From the NCBI RefSeq assembly GCF_011045195.1, contig NZ_CP049199.1, positions 4,633,501 to 4,697,500 on the forward strand: DNA of 64,000 nt, read 5' to 3'. The DNA comes from Caulobacter soli (lineage in GTDB: Bacteria; Pseudomonadota; Alphaproteobacteria; Caulobacterales; Caulobacteraceae). Made by a program: the position numbers and the translations under genes. Below, piece after piece: positions 8,093 through 17,188 of this stretch. Under the pieces are notes generated by a model that was not told the DNA's origin, did not search any database, and worked only from the letters and a program-made list of their open reading frames with translations. How positions within the stretch are numbered: position 1 is the first letter of the stretch; each line of letters begins with the position of its first letter.

Positions 8093-9178
8093 ATGGACTT
8101 TTCCCGACTCCAGACCACCAGCAAGGTCACCAGCGAGTGGAAGTATCCGCAAGGCCAGCCCAACCGTACGGGCATGCTGCAGGTCGACACCGCGCCCGAC
8201 CACACCCTCTACTGGGAAGAATACGGCAATCCCGACGGCGAGCCGGTGATGTTCCTGCACGGCGGACCGGGCGGGGCCTGCGCGCCGGTAATGTCGCGGT
8301 TCTTCGATCCCCGGCGCTACCGCGTGATCCTGTTCGACCAGCGCGGCTGCGGCAAGAGCACCCCGACCGTGGCCTCGCACGGCCCGGCCGTCGCCCTGAT
8401 CCGCAACGACACCGATCACCTGGTCGCCGACATCAACACCTTGCGCGACGCGCTCGGCATCACCGGCAGGATGCACGTGTTCGGCGGCAGCTGGGGCAGC
8501 ACCCTGGCCCTGGTCTACGCCATCCGCCACCCCGAGCACGTGGCCTCGCTGATCCTGAGGGGCATCTTCCTGGGGACGCGCGAGGACCTGCTCTACATGT
8601 ATCAGGGCAACGCGGCGGTGTTCGCGCGGACGCCCTACGCCCTCAGCGAACCGGGCACCTATGTGAGCTATCCCGACGAGTGGAAGGCCTTCGTCGAGGA
8701 GATCCCGGCCGACCAGCGCGGCGACATGATGGCCGCCTACAAGGCGATCTTCGACGGGAAGCCGACCGACGAAGCCGGCCGCCAGGCCCAGCTGCGCGCG
8801 GCCGTGGCCTGGTCGATCTGGGAGGGGTCGATCTCGAACATGATCCCCGAGACCGGCGATCCGGGGAAGTTCGGCGAGGCCGACTTCGCCCTGTGCTTCG
8901 CCCAGATCGAGGCCCACTTCTTCGCCAACAACCTGTTCCTGGCGCCCGACGAGATCACCCGCAACGTCGACAAGATCGCGGGCCTGCCGATCCACGTGGT
9001 GCACGGCCGCTTCGACCAGGTCTGCCCGCTGACCCAGGCCTCGCGCCTGGTCGCGGCCCTGGACGCGGTCGGCGTCGCGCCGGCCACCTACGTGCGCACC
9101 AACGCCGGCCACAGCGCCATGGAGGCCGAGACCGTGCTGGCCCTGACGGCGATCATGGACGGGTTGGCGCGGATCTAG
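8093..9178 (+). CDS. pip: Proline iminopeptidase (S33 family)
   Basis: The 361-residue alpha/beta hydrolase contains the oxyanion motif HGGPGGAC, the segment DQRGCGKSTP and the nucleophile elbow FGGSWGSTLAL. The C-terminal VVHGRFDQVCP and AGHSAME supply the Asp and His of the triad. This pattern is diagnostic of prolyl aminopeptidase, which removes N-terminal Pro from peptides, normally in the cytoplasm. The protein is about 40 residues longer than the typical 310-320, with the extra length spread through the N-terminus and cap domain. It is transcribed divergently from the amidohydrolase gene. Confidence 0.9.
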   Translation: MDFSRLQTTSKVTSEWKYPQGQPNRTGMLQVDTAPDHTLYWEEYGNPDGEPVMFLHGGPGGACAPVMSRFFDPRRYRVILFDQRGCGKSTPTVASHGPAVALIRNDTDHLVADINTLRDALGITGRMHVFGGSWGSTLALVYAIRHPEHVASLILRGIFLGTREDLLYMYQGNAAVFARTPYALSEPGTYVSYPDEWKAFVEEIPADQRGDMMAAYKAIFDGKPTDEAGRQAQLRAAVAWSIWEGSISNMIPETGDPGKFGEADFALCFAQIEAHFFANNLFLAPDEITRNVDKIAGLPIHVVHGRFDQVCPLTQASRLVAALDAVGVAPATYVRTNAGHSAMEAETVLALTAIMDGLARI

Positions 9179-9193
9179 GGCGCCCCAAAAAAC

Positions 9194-9225
9194 CCGCTCA
9201 TCCCGGCATTCGCCGGGATGAGCGG
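9194..9225. repeat. Palindromic repeat, family C, compact form / likely bidirectional terminator
   Basis: A 14-bp perfect stem (CCGCTCATCCCGGC and its complement) closes a 4-nt ATTC loop. It is flanked by A-rich sequence on the left and ATCAAA on the right. It sits between convergent pip and the GT9 gene and has the same arms as the 2925 element without the long spacer. Confidence 0.8.
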
Positions 9226-9240
9226 ATCAAAGGGGGGGCT

Positions 9241-10389
9241 CTAAGTGCGATCCGCGTCGATGGCGTCTTCGGAAGCGGACACCTCGGCCGGTTCCGGCGC
9301 CACGTCCTCCACCACCGCCTGCAGTTCCGGCGTCACCGCGGCATCCTCGACCGTGACTTCCGGGGCGTCTTCCTCGACCACCATCTCGGGCGCCGCTTCG
9401 CGGGCCGCCTTCACATCCGCCAGCAGCGCCTTGGCCGCCTTGACCACGGTGGTCACCGGCAGGTCGCTCATGTGGCGGATGGCCTGGGACAGGTCCGGGT
9501 CCACGGCCAGGAACTGGTCCAGCGTGCGCGGGCCGCGCACGGCGCGGGCGTTGGGGCCCCAGGGGGCGTAGCGGCGCTCGTCCGACGGACCGAACAGGCC
9601 GATGGTCGGCACGCCCGCCGCGGCGGCGATGTGCATCAGGCCGCTATCGTTGCCGATGAACAGGTCGGCGCGCTTGAGGGCCGCGTAGGCGGTCAGCAGG
9701 TCCACCTTGCCGGTCAGGTCGACATAGCGGCCGCGCGCGGAGGCCATGCGCAGCTCCTCGACCATGCGGCTGTCGTCCGGCCCGCCCATGATCAGCAGCC
9801 GCCCGCCGGCCAACGGCCCCTGCGGACCGAGCAGTTGCTGGGCGGTCTGGGCGAAACGCTCGATCGGCCAGATCTTGCCCACCCAGTTGGAGGCCGGCCC
9901 GACGGCCAGGATCGGCCCGGACGGCTCGCCCAGGCGCGGGGCCAGCATCTGGTCGGCCAGGGCCTGGACCTCGGGGGTGATGTAGAGGTGCGGGCTGGGC
10001 GGATCGCCTTCCAGCTTCAGCACCCGAGCCGCGTCGATCACCTTGTGGATCGGTTCGCCGACATGCTTCTTCCAGATCGCCCGCTTGTCGCGGCGCAGGA
10101 ACAGGGCCGTGCCGCTGCCGCGCAGGTCGACGACCAGGCCCCACTTCTTGTGGCGCACCTGGTTCCACAGCTTGAACCAGTGGCCCTTGCCCTTGCCCTT
10201 TTCCATGACGATCACCCGGTCCAGGCCGGGCACATGGGCGAACAGGGGGGCGGCCAGCGGTCCGGAGACGATGGTGAAGCGGGCGTTGGGGATTTGCTCG
10301 GCCAGGAACTTGATCAGGCCGGACGACAGCACGGCGTCGCCGATCCGCGTGGCGGTGATGAAGAGAATCGGGAAGGCCCGCTGTGTCAT
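9241..10389 (-). CDS. Glycosyltransferase family 9 (heptosyltransferase-like)
   Basis: The 382-residue product begins with the GT9 pattern FITATRIGDAVLSSGLIKF and ends its donor-binding domain with FIGNDSGLMHIAAAAGVP followed by TIGLFGPSDERRYAPWGP. These are hallmarks of ADP-heptose:LPS heptosyltransferases and related enzymes acting on the inner face of the cytoplasmic membrane. Whether heptose is the donor is unknown. A 45-residue C-terminal tail is strongly acidic and rich in Val, Ala and Glu, which is unusual for the family and probably disordered. ATG 10389 (MTQRAFPI) was chosen; the open frame upstream shows no conserved sequence. Confidence 0.8.
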   Translation of the reverse strand: MTQRAFPILFITATRIGDAVLSSGLIKFLAEQIPNARFTIVSGPLAAPLFAHVPGLDRVIVMEKGKGKGHWFKLWNQVRHKKWGLVVDLRGSGTALFLRRDKRAIWKKHVGEPIHKVIDAARVLKLEGDPPSPHLYITPEVQALADQMLAPRLGEPSGPILAVGPASNWVGKIWPIERFAQTAQQLLGPQGPLAGGRLLIMGGPDDSRMVEELRMASARGRYVDLTGKVDLLTAYAALKRADLFIGNDSGLMHIAAAAGVPTIGLFGPSDERRYAPWGPNARAVRGPRTLDQFLAVDPDLSQAIRHMSDLPVTTVVKAAKALLADVKAAREAAPEMVVEEDAPEVTVEDAAVTPELQAVVEDVAPEPAEVSASEDAIDADRT

Positions 10390-10498
10390 CCGTCCTTGTA
10401 TAGGGCGTCCGGCGAGTCGGCGCATCCCTCGATAACAGTTGAGCTTTCTCTTCATTGAGGACTGGCGGATCTGCGTCCGTCTTGCCACATGTGCGGGC

Positions 10499-11299
10499 AT
10501 GAGCCAGTCCCGCATCGCCCGCCTCGACAGCCGCGCCGTCATCGCCGTGACCGGCCCCGACGCCAGGAGCTTCCTCAACGGCCTGTTGAGCCAGGAGATC
10601 GAGACCCTCGCCCCGGGCGAGCTGCGGTTTTCCGGCCTTCTGACGCCGCAGGGCCGGCTGCTCCACGACCTGTTCGTGGCCGACGCGCAGGACGGCCTGC
10701 TGCTGGACGTCGCCGCCGAGCACCGCGACGCCATCCTCACGCGCCTGACGATGTACAAGCTGCGGGCCAAGGTGGAGCTGGCGGCCTCGGAGCTCGCCGC
10801 CTTCGCGGCCTGGCCGGCGGCCGGCGGCCACGCCGATCCCCGCCTGCCCGCCCTGGGCTCGCGCCTCTACGCCCAGGACCAGGCGACCACCGCCACGGAA
10901 GACGACTACGACGCCCACCGCCTGGCCCTGGGCGTTCCCGGCCCCGCCGATTGGGGAACCGACAAGACCTATCCGATCGAGGCGAACTTCGACCTGCTGG
11001 GCGGGATCGACTTCAAGAAGGGCTGTTTCGTCGGCCAGGAGACCACCAGCCGCATGAAGCGGCGCGGCACGATCAAGAACCGCATGCTGCCCATCGCCTT
11101 CGAAGGCCCGCCGCCGGCCTTCGGCGCCGAGGTGCTGGCCGGCGAGCTTCGGGCCGGCGAGGTGCTGTCGGGCCGCGACGGCCGCGCCATGGCCCTGCTG
11201 CGCCTGGACCGCATCGAGAGCGCGGCGCTGACGGTGGACGGGCGCGCGGTGTCAGTGGACTGGCCAGAGTGGGTTCCGGCGGCCACGCCCGCTTCCTGA
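10499..11299 (+). CDS. ygfZ: YgfZ/GcvT-like folate-binding protein (Fe-S maintenance)
   Basis: The 266-residue protein carries the YgfZ signature KGCFVGQETTSRMK with its conserved Cys, plus an N-terminal GcvT-like fold (VTGPDARSFLNGLLSQEI). YgfZ proteins use tetrahydrofolate to support repair or assembly of certain Fe-S enzymes such as MiaB. ATG 10499 gives MSQSRIARLDSRAV; the 20 residues possible upstream lack family resemblance. The gene diverges from the GT9 gene across a 109-bp promoter region. Confidence 0.85.
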   Translation: MSQSRIARLDSRAVIAVTGPDARSFLNGLLSQEIETLAPGELRFSGLLTPQGRLLHDLFVADAQDGLLLDVAAEHRDAILTRLTMYKLRAKVELAASELAAFAAWPAAGGHADPRLPALGSRLYAQDQATTATEDDYDAHRLALGVPGPADWGTDKTYPIEANFDLLGGIDFKKGCFVGQETTSRMKRRGTIKNRMLPIAFEGPPPAFGAEVLAGELRAGEVLSGRDGRAMALLRLDRIESAALTVDGRAVSVDWPEWVPAATPAS

Positions 11300-11408
11300 C
11301 TTCAGGCTCGGGATGAGGTCGAATTCAAATCTAGGGGCGCGCCTAGCACAAGCATTTGTTCTCGAAAAGTTCTGGAAATTCGCATCGACCTAGGCCAAGC
11401 TCCGGCCC

Positions 11409-11993
11409 ATGACCGAGATCCAACGCTGCACCTGGCGCGGCATGAACGGCGACCCGTTCTACGAGGCCTATCACGACGCCGAATGGGGCGTGCCGGAGTA
11501 CGACTCCCGCGCCCTGTGGGAGAAGCTGGTGCTGGACGGGTTCCAGGCCGGGCTATCGTGGATCACGATCCTGAGGAAGCGCGAGGCCTTCCGCGCCGCC
11601 TTCGCCAATTTCGATCCCGACACGGTGGCCCGGTTCGGCGACGCCGATCGCGCCCGGCTGATGGCCGACGCCGGCATCATCCGCTCGAACGGCAAGATCG
11701 ACGCGGCGATCTCGGGCGCCCGGATCTATTGCGACATGCGCGACCGGGGCGAGGATCTTTCCGCGCTGCTGTGGGGCATGGTCGGCGGCAAGCCGGTGCA
11801 GAGCCACTGGATCGGCGGCGACGTCCCCGCCCAGACGCCCCTGGCCGTCGACATGGCCAAGATGCTCAAGGCCAAGGGCTACAAGTACTGCGGCCCGGTG
11901 ATCGTCTACGCCTTTATGCAGGCCACGGGCCTGGTCAACGACCACCTGACGACCTGTTTCCGGCACGAGGAATGCCGCAAGCTGGCGCGCTAG
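11409..11993 (+). CDS. tag: DNA-3-methyladenine glycosylase I
   Basis: The 194-residue product matches constitutive Tag throughout: RCTWRGMNGDPFYEAYHDAE at the N-terminus, LDGFQAGLSWITILRKREAF for the helix-hairpin region and a C-terminal HEEC. Cys7, a His in the YHDAEWG segment and the C-terminal His/Cys pair match the zinc-snap ligands known for E. coli Tag. The enzyme excises 3-methyladenine from alkylated DNA as the first step of base excision repair. It follows ygfZ in the same direction with a 109-bp gap, so it probably has its own promoter. Confidence 0.93.
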   Translation: MTEIQRCTWRGMNGDPFYEAYHDAEWGVPEYDSRALWEKLVLDGFQAGLSWITILRKREAFRAAFANFDPDTVARFGDADRARLMADAGIIRSNGKIDAAISGARIYCDMRDRGEDLSALLWGMVGGKPVQSHWIGGDVPAQTPLAVDMAKMLKAKGYKYCGPVIVYAFMQATGLVNDHLTTCFRHEECRKLAR

Positions 11994-12103
11994 AAACGGG
12001 TTAAAATAGCCACACCCCGCGGACTCTCGTCACGGCCTTGTCGATCTCCTGACACTCTACTGTTGCGGGAATCAGGCAACCAGGCGCAGTGGAGAGCTTC
12101 ACC

Positions 12104-13105
12104 ATGCGCCCTGCTCGCCTCTTTTCCCGACGCCTCGCGGTGATCGTGACCCTGCTCGCCGCCGGCGCGGGTCCGGCCCTGGCCGAGCCCTCGACAGCTT
12201 TGGGGCCCGATCTGCGTGGCCGCCTCTACGACTGGTCCGACGGCGTGCTGGTGGTGGCCCACCGGGCCTGTCACGCCCCCGCCCCCACGCGCGGCCTGAC
12301 CACGACCCTGCCGGAAAACTCACTGGCGGCCTTGGACCGTTGCGTGGCCCTGGGCGTCGACATGGTCGAGATCGACATCCGCCGCACGGCCGACGGCGCC
12401 CTGGTGGTGATGCACGACCCGACCGTGGACCGCACCACGAACGGCCACGGCAAGGTGTCCGAACTGAGCCTGGCGCAGGTTCAGGCCCTGCGCCTGAAAG
12501 CGTCCAAAGGCGGATCGGCCGAGGCCCCGCCCACGCTCGAGGCGTTCCTCGCCTGGGCCCAGGGCCGCATCCTGATCAATCTGGACGTCAAGGAACCGAT
12601 CGCCGAGCAGGTGGCCCAGGTCGTGTTGGCCAGCGGCGTCTCCGACCAGGTTCTGGTCAAGGCCCGCCCCGAGGCCGGCGCCGCCCCGATGGCCGACCTG
12701 CCCCCCTACAGTGGCCTGGCGTTCATGCCGATGGTCGGCGCCGCCAAGGGCCGCGCGTTCCGCGATCCGGCCAGCATCACCGCCATCCAGGTCCTGGCCG
12801 AGAACCGTATTCCGGCGATCGAGCTGTGCGATCTGCGACGCTCGGAATTCAAGGCCGTGCGCGCGGCCGCGCGGCTGGCGCGGGTGCGGCTGTGGAGCAA
12901 CGCCCTGGCCCAGAAGGGCCTGAAGGGCGCCTGGACGCGAGCCTGGGCTGGCGGCGCGGCGGCCGACGGGCGGCGCACCTGGACGCGGCTGGTCGGCGAC
13001 GGCGTCAGCGTCATCCAGACCAACCGCCCCGCCGCCCTGCTCGACTATCTCGACGCTCGTGGCCTGCGCGGCCGCGCCCCGCCGGTGGTCAACGCCGCCC
13101 TGTAG
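12104..13105 (+). CDS. Exported glycerophosphodiester phosphodiesterase-family protein
   Basis: The 333-residue product has a signal peptide (MRPARLFSRR, a hydrophobic core, then a probable cut after GPALA). The GDPD domain shows AHRAC, LPENSLAAL, VEIDIRRTADGALVVMHDP and NLDVKEP, which supply catalytic His and metal ligands. It probably hydrolyses glycerophosphodiesters or related phosphodiesters in the periplasm. ATG 12104 is preferred over GTG 12089 because GGAGAG lies 5 bases upstream. The end overlaps the convergent acyltransferase gene by 17 bp. Confidence 0.85.
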   Translation: MRPARLFSRRLAVIVTLLAAGAGPALAEPSTALGPDLRGRLYDWSDGVLVVAHRACHAPAPTRGLTTTLPENSLAALDRCVALGVDMVEIDIRRTADGALVVMHDPTVDRTTNGHGKVSELSLAQVQALRLKASKGGSAEAPPTLEAFLAWAQGRILINLDVKEPIAEQVAQVVLASGVSDQVLVKARPEAGAAPMADLPPYSGLAFMPMVGAAKGRAFRDPASITAIQVLAENRIPAIELCDLRRSEFKAVRAAARLARVRLWSNALAQKGLKGAWTRAWAGGAAADGRRTWTRLVGDGVSVIQTNRPAALLDYLDARGLRGRAPPVVNAAL

Positions 13106-15131
13106 GCGAACCTAGCGACTGGTCCAGCCGCCGCCAGCCGTCGTCCATCCAGCCTGCGACCAGCCGCCTCGCGCCCGAAGCGCTCAGATGGTCGTCGTCG
13201 AAATAGACCGGGCGGCCGTCGATCACGCCCGTGCAGCCGCCGTCCTGGCACAGGGTCTCCGTCGGATAGACGGCGACGACGCCGGAGCGGTCCTCGACGG
13301 CGGCGCGGATCCACGCCTCGGCCGGCATGGCGCGGGCCAGGGACGGGCCGGCGTCGACCCGGGCGCAGATCTCCGGACGACCACCCAGCTGGCGCTGCTG
13401 GGCCAGGCATTCGGGCGGGGCCAGGGTCAGTTCGGGCACGGGACCGATCACCAGCGCCCGCACAGCCGGCCGGCGACGGGCGATGGTGTCCAAGGTCGCG
13501 GTCAGGGCGGCCGACAGGTCCGGCCGCGCGCCCGGACGGCTCAGCAGGTCGACGCTGACACGCGGGGAGTCGACGTCGTAGAACGGCGGGTCGTCGCGAT
13601 AGAGCGGCCAGCGGGCGGCCAGCACCACCAGCTTCAGGCGCGGATCGGCCAGGGCCCGCCCCAGGGTGCGATCGGCGAAGGCCGCGCAGCCCCGGTCTCG
13701 TTGTCCGTACATCCGCACCCGCAGGCCAACCAGCGGCGGGCAGCCGCCCCGCGCGGCCTCGCGCACGCTCCAGCCGCGCGCGCCCGCCCAGACGACCACG
13801 CCGGGCGTGACGGCGTCGGCGTGGGAGTCGCCCCAGACCAGCACCTCGGCGCCGTCGGAACCGGCCCCCGCGCCGAACCGGCAACGGTGGGGATCAGCCG
13901 GCTTGATGGCCTCGAAACAGATCTTGCGAGCCGGATTGACGTCGGTCCGCTCCAAGTCGGCCAGGGCGCGGGCGGACGGCGACAGGCGCTGGGGCCAGCC
14001 GTGGGTCAGGAACAGCGCCGCGCCGGCCGCCAGCGGCAGCAGCAGAAGCGGCAGGATCGCGCCCAGCCGTCGCCAGGGCCGGTCGACCGGGCCGCGCCGG
14101 AACGGCTGCTCGACGAAGCGCCAGGTCACGACCGCCAGACTCACGGACGCCGCCACGACGCCCAGGCGCTGGAGGATCGTCAGGGGCTGCTGGGCGACGT
14201 CGGCGGCCAGGACCAGCAGCGGCCAGTGCCAGAGATAGAGCGAATAGGAGATCCGCCCCAGGCCCACGACCGGCGGAGCGCGCAGAAGGGCCAAGGCGGC
14301 GGGCGCCTGGCCCTGGCCGGCCCAGACCAGCAGGGCCGCGCCCAGGCAGGCCGGAACCGCGCCCAGGCCGGGGAACGGGCTCGTCTCGTTCAGCGCGACC
14401 AGGCTCCAGGCGATGGCCAGCAGGCCGCACGCCGCCGCCAGCCCCGCCACGCGCCGGTCGGCGGGCGGACGCACAAGACCCAGGGCCAGCACCCCGCCGG
14501 CCAGGAACTCCCAGGCCCGGGTCGGCAGGTGGAAGAAGGCGACCACGCCGCCCCCGCTCGCCACCAGCGCCTGAGCCAGGACCAGCGACGCCGCCAGCAA
14601 GGCCAGGGCCAGCCCCGTCCGCGCCGTTCGCAGCCAACCCAGCGACAGCAGCGCGATCAGGGCCGGCCAGACCAGGTAGAACTGCTCCTCCACGCCCAGC
14701 GACCACAGGTGCAGCAGCGGGTTCTGCTGGGCGGCCGGCGCGAAATAGCCCGGGCTCTGGGCGGCCAGCACATTGGCCAGGAACAGGCCCGAGGCGGCCG
14801 AGGCCGCGCCGGTCTGGGCCAGAAGGCGCGGCATCTCGATCCAGGCCGCCAGGGCGACCGCGACCAGCGTCACCAGGACATAGGCCGGCACGATCCGCCG
14901 CGCCCGACGCAGATAGAACCCGCCCCACGAGAACGATCCCGCGTCGCGCGTCTCGACCAGGATGCGGGTGATCAGGAAGCCCGAGATCACGAAGAACACG
15001 TCCACCCCGACGAAGCCGCCGGGCAGCGCGGCCGGGAAGGCGTGGTGGATGACGATGGCCGCCACGGCCAGGGCGCGCAGCCCGTCGATGTCGGGCCGAT
15101 AGACCCGATGCTCCGCTTGATCTTCCCGCAT
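13089..15131 (-). CDS. OafA/YrhL-type O-acyltransferase with C-terminal SGNH domain
   Basis: The 680-residue integral membrane protein starts with the acyltransferase_3 motif YRPDIDGLRALAV...VIHHAF and VGVDVFFVISGFLITRI. About ten membrane helices follow (roughly residues 10-370). The C-terminal periplasmic domain has the SGNH GDSHADAV block and the matching DDDHLSASGARRL block. This architecture transfers acetyl or other acyl groups onto surface glycans such as LPS O-antigen, peptidoglycan or capsule; the acceptor cannot be deduced. Two copies of an inverted-repeat motif lie in the divergent spacer toward rnhB. Confidence 0.9.
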   Translation of the reverse strand: MREDQAEHRVYRPDIDGLRALAVAAIVIHHAFPAALPGGFVGVDVFFVISGFLITRILVETRDAGSFSWGGFYLRRARRIVPAYVLVTLVAVALAAWIEMPRLLAQTGAASAASGLFLANVLAAQSPGYFAPAAQQNPLLHLWSLGVEEQFYLVWPALIALLSLGWLRTARTGLALALLAASLVLAQALVASGGGVVAFFHLPTRAWEFLAGGVLALGLVRPPADRRVAGLAAACGLLAIAWSLVALNETSPFPGLGAVPACLGAALLVWAGQGQAPAALALLRAPPVVGLGRISYSLYLWHWPLLVLAADVAQQPLTILQRLGVVAASVSLAVVTWRFVEQPFRRGPVDRPWRRLGAILPLLLLPLAAGAALFLTHGWPQRLSPSARALADLERTDVNPARKICFEAIKPADPHRCRFGAGAGSDGAEVLVWGDSHADAVTPGVVVWAGARGWSVREAARGGCPPLVGLRVRMYGQRDRGCAAFADRTLGRALADPRLKLVVLAARWPLYRDDPPFYDVDSPRVSVDLLSRPGARPDLSAALTATLDTIARRRPAVRALVIGPVPELTLAPPECLAQQRQLGGRPEICARVDAGPSLARAMPAEAWIRAAVEDRSGVVAVYPTETLCQDGGCTGVIDGRPVYFDDDHLSASGARRLVAGWMDDGWRRLDQSLGSPTGRR

Positions 15132-15145
15132 TTCCGCCCCTACGA

Positions 15146-15213
15146 TTTACAGCCGTAAACAGATAACGTGACGAACGACCCCGAAGTCAAGGATATTTAT
15201 TACGGACGTAATC
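15146..15213. promoter_or_regulatory. Pair of related inverted repeats between acyltransferase gene and rnhB
   Basis: Two 15-mers, TTTACAGCCGTAAAC at 15146-15160 and ATTACGGACGTAATC at 15199-15213, agree at 11 of 15 positions. Each is a short dyad of TTAC/GTAA type. They are 53 bp apart, about five helical turns, in the 120-bp divergent promoter region. The arrangement resembles a double operator for a dimeric repressor. The form is loosely like BlaI/MecI or TetR-class sites; the regulator is unknown. Confidence 0.45.
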
Positions 15214-15251
15214 TACTTTTCCCGAAGGCCGAACCGGCTTAGACAACCGCC

Positions 15252-15905
15252 ATGCCTCCCGGTCCCGACATGATGCTGGAATCCGCCTGCGGGCCTGGCC
15301 ACGTCTGCGGCGTGGACGAGGCCGGGCGCGGGCCGTGGGCCGGGCCGGTCAGCGCCGCGGCGGTGATCCTCGATCCAGCGCGGGTGCCCAAGGGCCTGAA
15401 CGACTCCAAGAAGCTGACCGCCAAGGCCCGCGCGGCCCTGGAAATCGAGATCAAGGCCGTCGCGGTCGCCTGGTGCGTGGGCCTGGCCAGCGTCGAGGAG
15501 ATCGAAGAACTCAACATCCTGCACGCCGCCGGCCTGGCGATGCGCCGGGCCATCGAGGGCCTGGGCGTCGTCCCCGCCATGGCGCTGGTCGACGGCAACT
15601 ACCGCTTCAAGCTGCCCTGCCCGATCAAGACCGTGATCAAGGGCGACAGCCTGTCGTGCTCGATCGCCGCCGCCTCGATCCTGGCCAAGGAAGCGCGCGA
15701 CAAGATCATGATCGAGATGGACGGCGTTTATCCCGGCTACGGCTTCGCCGGCCACAAGGGCTATCACGCCGCCGTCCACGTCGAGGGCCTGCGGCGCCTC
15801 GGCCCCTCGCCGATCCACCGGATGAGCTGGGCGCCGGTCAAGCTGGCCCTGTCGGGTGAGCTGGGCCTGGGCGCGGCGACGTTCGACGACGAACTGGGCG
15901 CCTAG
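15252..15905 (+). CDS. rnhB: Ribonuclease HII
   Basis: The 217-residue protein has [20 protein letters not shown] at residues 19-38, with the DEAGRG motif that binds catalytic metal. Further acidic ligands are in [10 protein letters not shown] and the AKEARDKIM helix. RNase HII cleaves 5' of ribonucleotides embedded in DNA and RNA:DNA hybrids and starts ribonucleotide excision repair. Length is normal. ATG 15252 is the first start after the divergent spacer. The next gene is ccrM, separated by a 162-bp regulatory region, so rnhB is probably transcribed on its own. Confidence 0.93.
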   Translation: MPPGPDMMLESACGPGHVCGVDEAGRGPWAGPVSAAAVILDPARVPKGLNDSKKLTAKARAALEIEIKAVAVAWCVGLASVEEIEELNILHAAGLAMRRAIEGLGVVPAMALVDGNYRFKLPCPIKTVIKGDSLSCSIAAASILAKEARDKIMIEMDGVYPGYGFAGHKGYHAAVHVEGLRRLGPSPIHRMSWAPVKLALSGELGLGAATFDDELGA

Positions 15906-15940
15906 CGCTCACCGCGGGTTTCTGAACCCAATCAAGCGCT

Positions 15941-16039
15941 TTTGAGTCCAATCAGACTCAAATCCACAACCAAAGGCTGGGTTAACAAGCCGGTAACCAC
16001 GTCCTTCAACACACTCTTTACTAGCTAGACTCATGATTC
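15941..16039 (+). promoter_or_regulatory. ccrM control region: CtrA-like box and four GANTC sites
   Basis: TTAA-N7-GTAA at 15982-15996 fits the CtrA consensus TTAA-N7-TTAA with one change. GANTC sites occur at 15944-15948, 15955-15959, 16028-16032 and 16035-16039. The first two lie in an 8-bp inverted repeat (TTTGAGTC / GACTCAAA, 6-bp spacer) upstream of the CtrA box; the last two lie in the leader, as reported for C. crescentus ccrM, where methylation lowers transcription. This indicates late-cell-cycle, methylation-sensitive control. Confidence 0.8.
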
Positions 16040-16055
16040 CGCTCAGTGTTTTTAA

Positions 16056-17144
<1,089 letters not shown>

Positions 17145-17151
17145 TTTAACG

Positions 17152-17183
17152 CCGCTCATCCCCGCATTCGCCGGGATGAGCGG
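17152..17183. repeat. Palindromic repeat, family C, compact form
   Basis: A 14-bp stem with one mismatch and an ATTC loop is nearly identical to the element at 9194-9225. It sits between convergent ccrM and mutY and probably terminates both transcripts. Confidence 0.8.
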
Positions 17184-17188
17184 GTTGT

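Noticed and set aside
6001..10458. 1485-codon open frame on the plus strand
   Set aside because: It crosses several well-supported genes on both strands, and its Arg/Gly/Pro-rich translation matches no family. It is a by-product of high GC and few stop codons.
13188..15158. 656-codon open frame antisense to the acyltransferase gene
   Set aside because: Low-complexity Gln/Gly/Arg sequence without domains; the minus-strand acyltransferase is clear.
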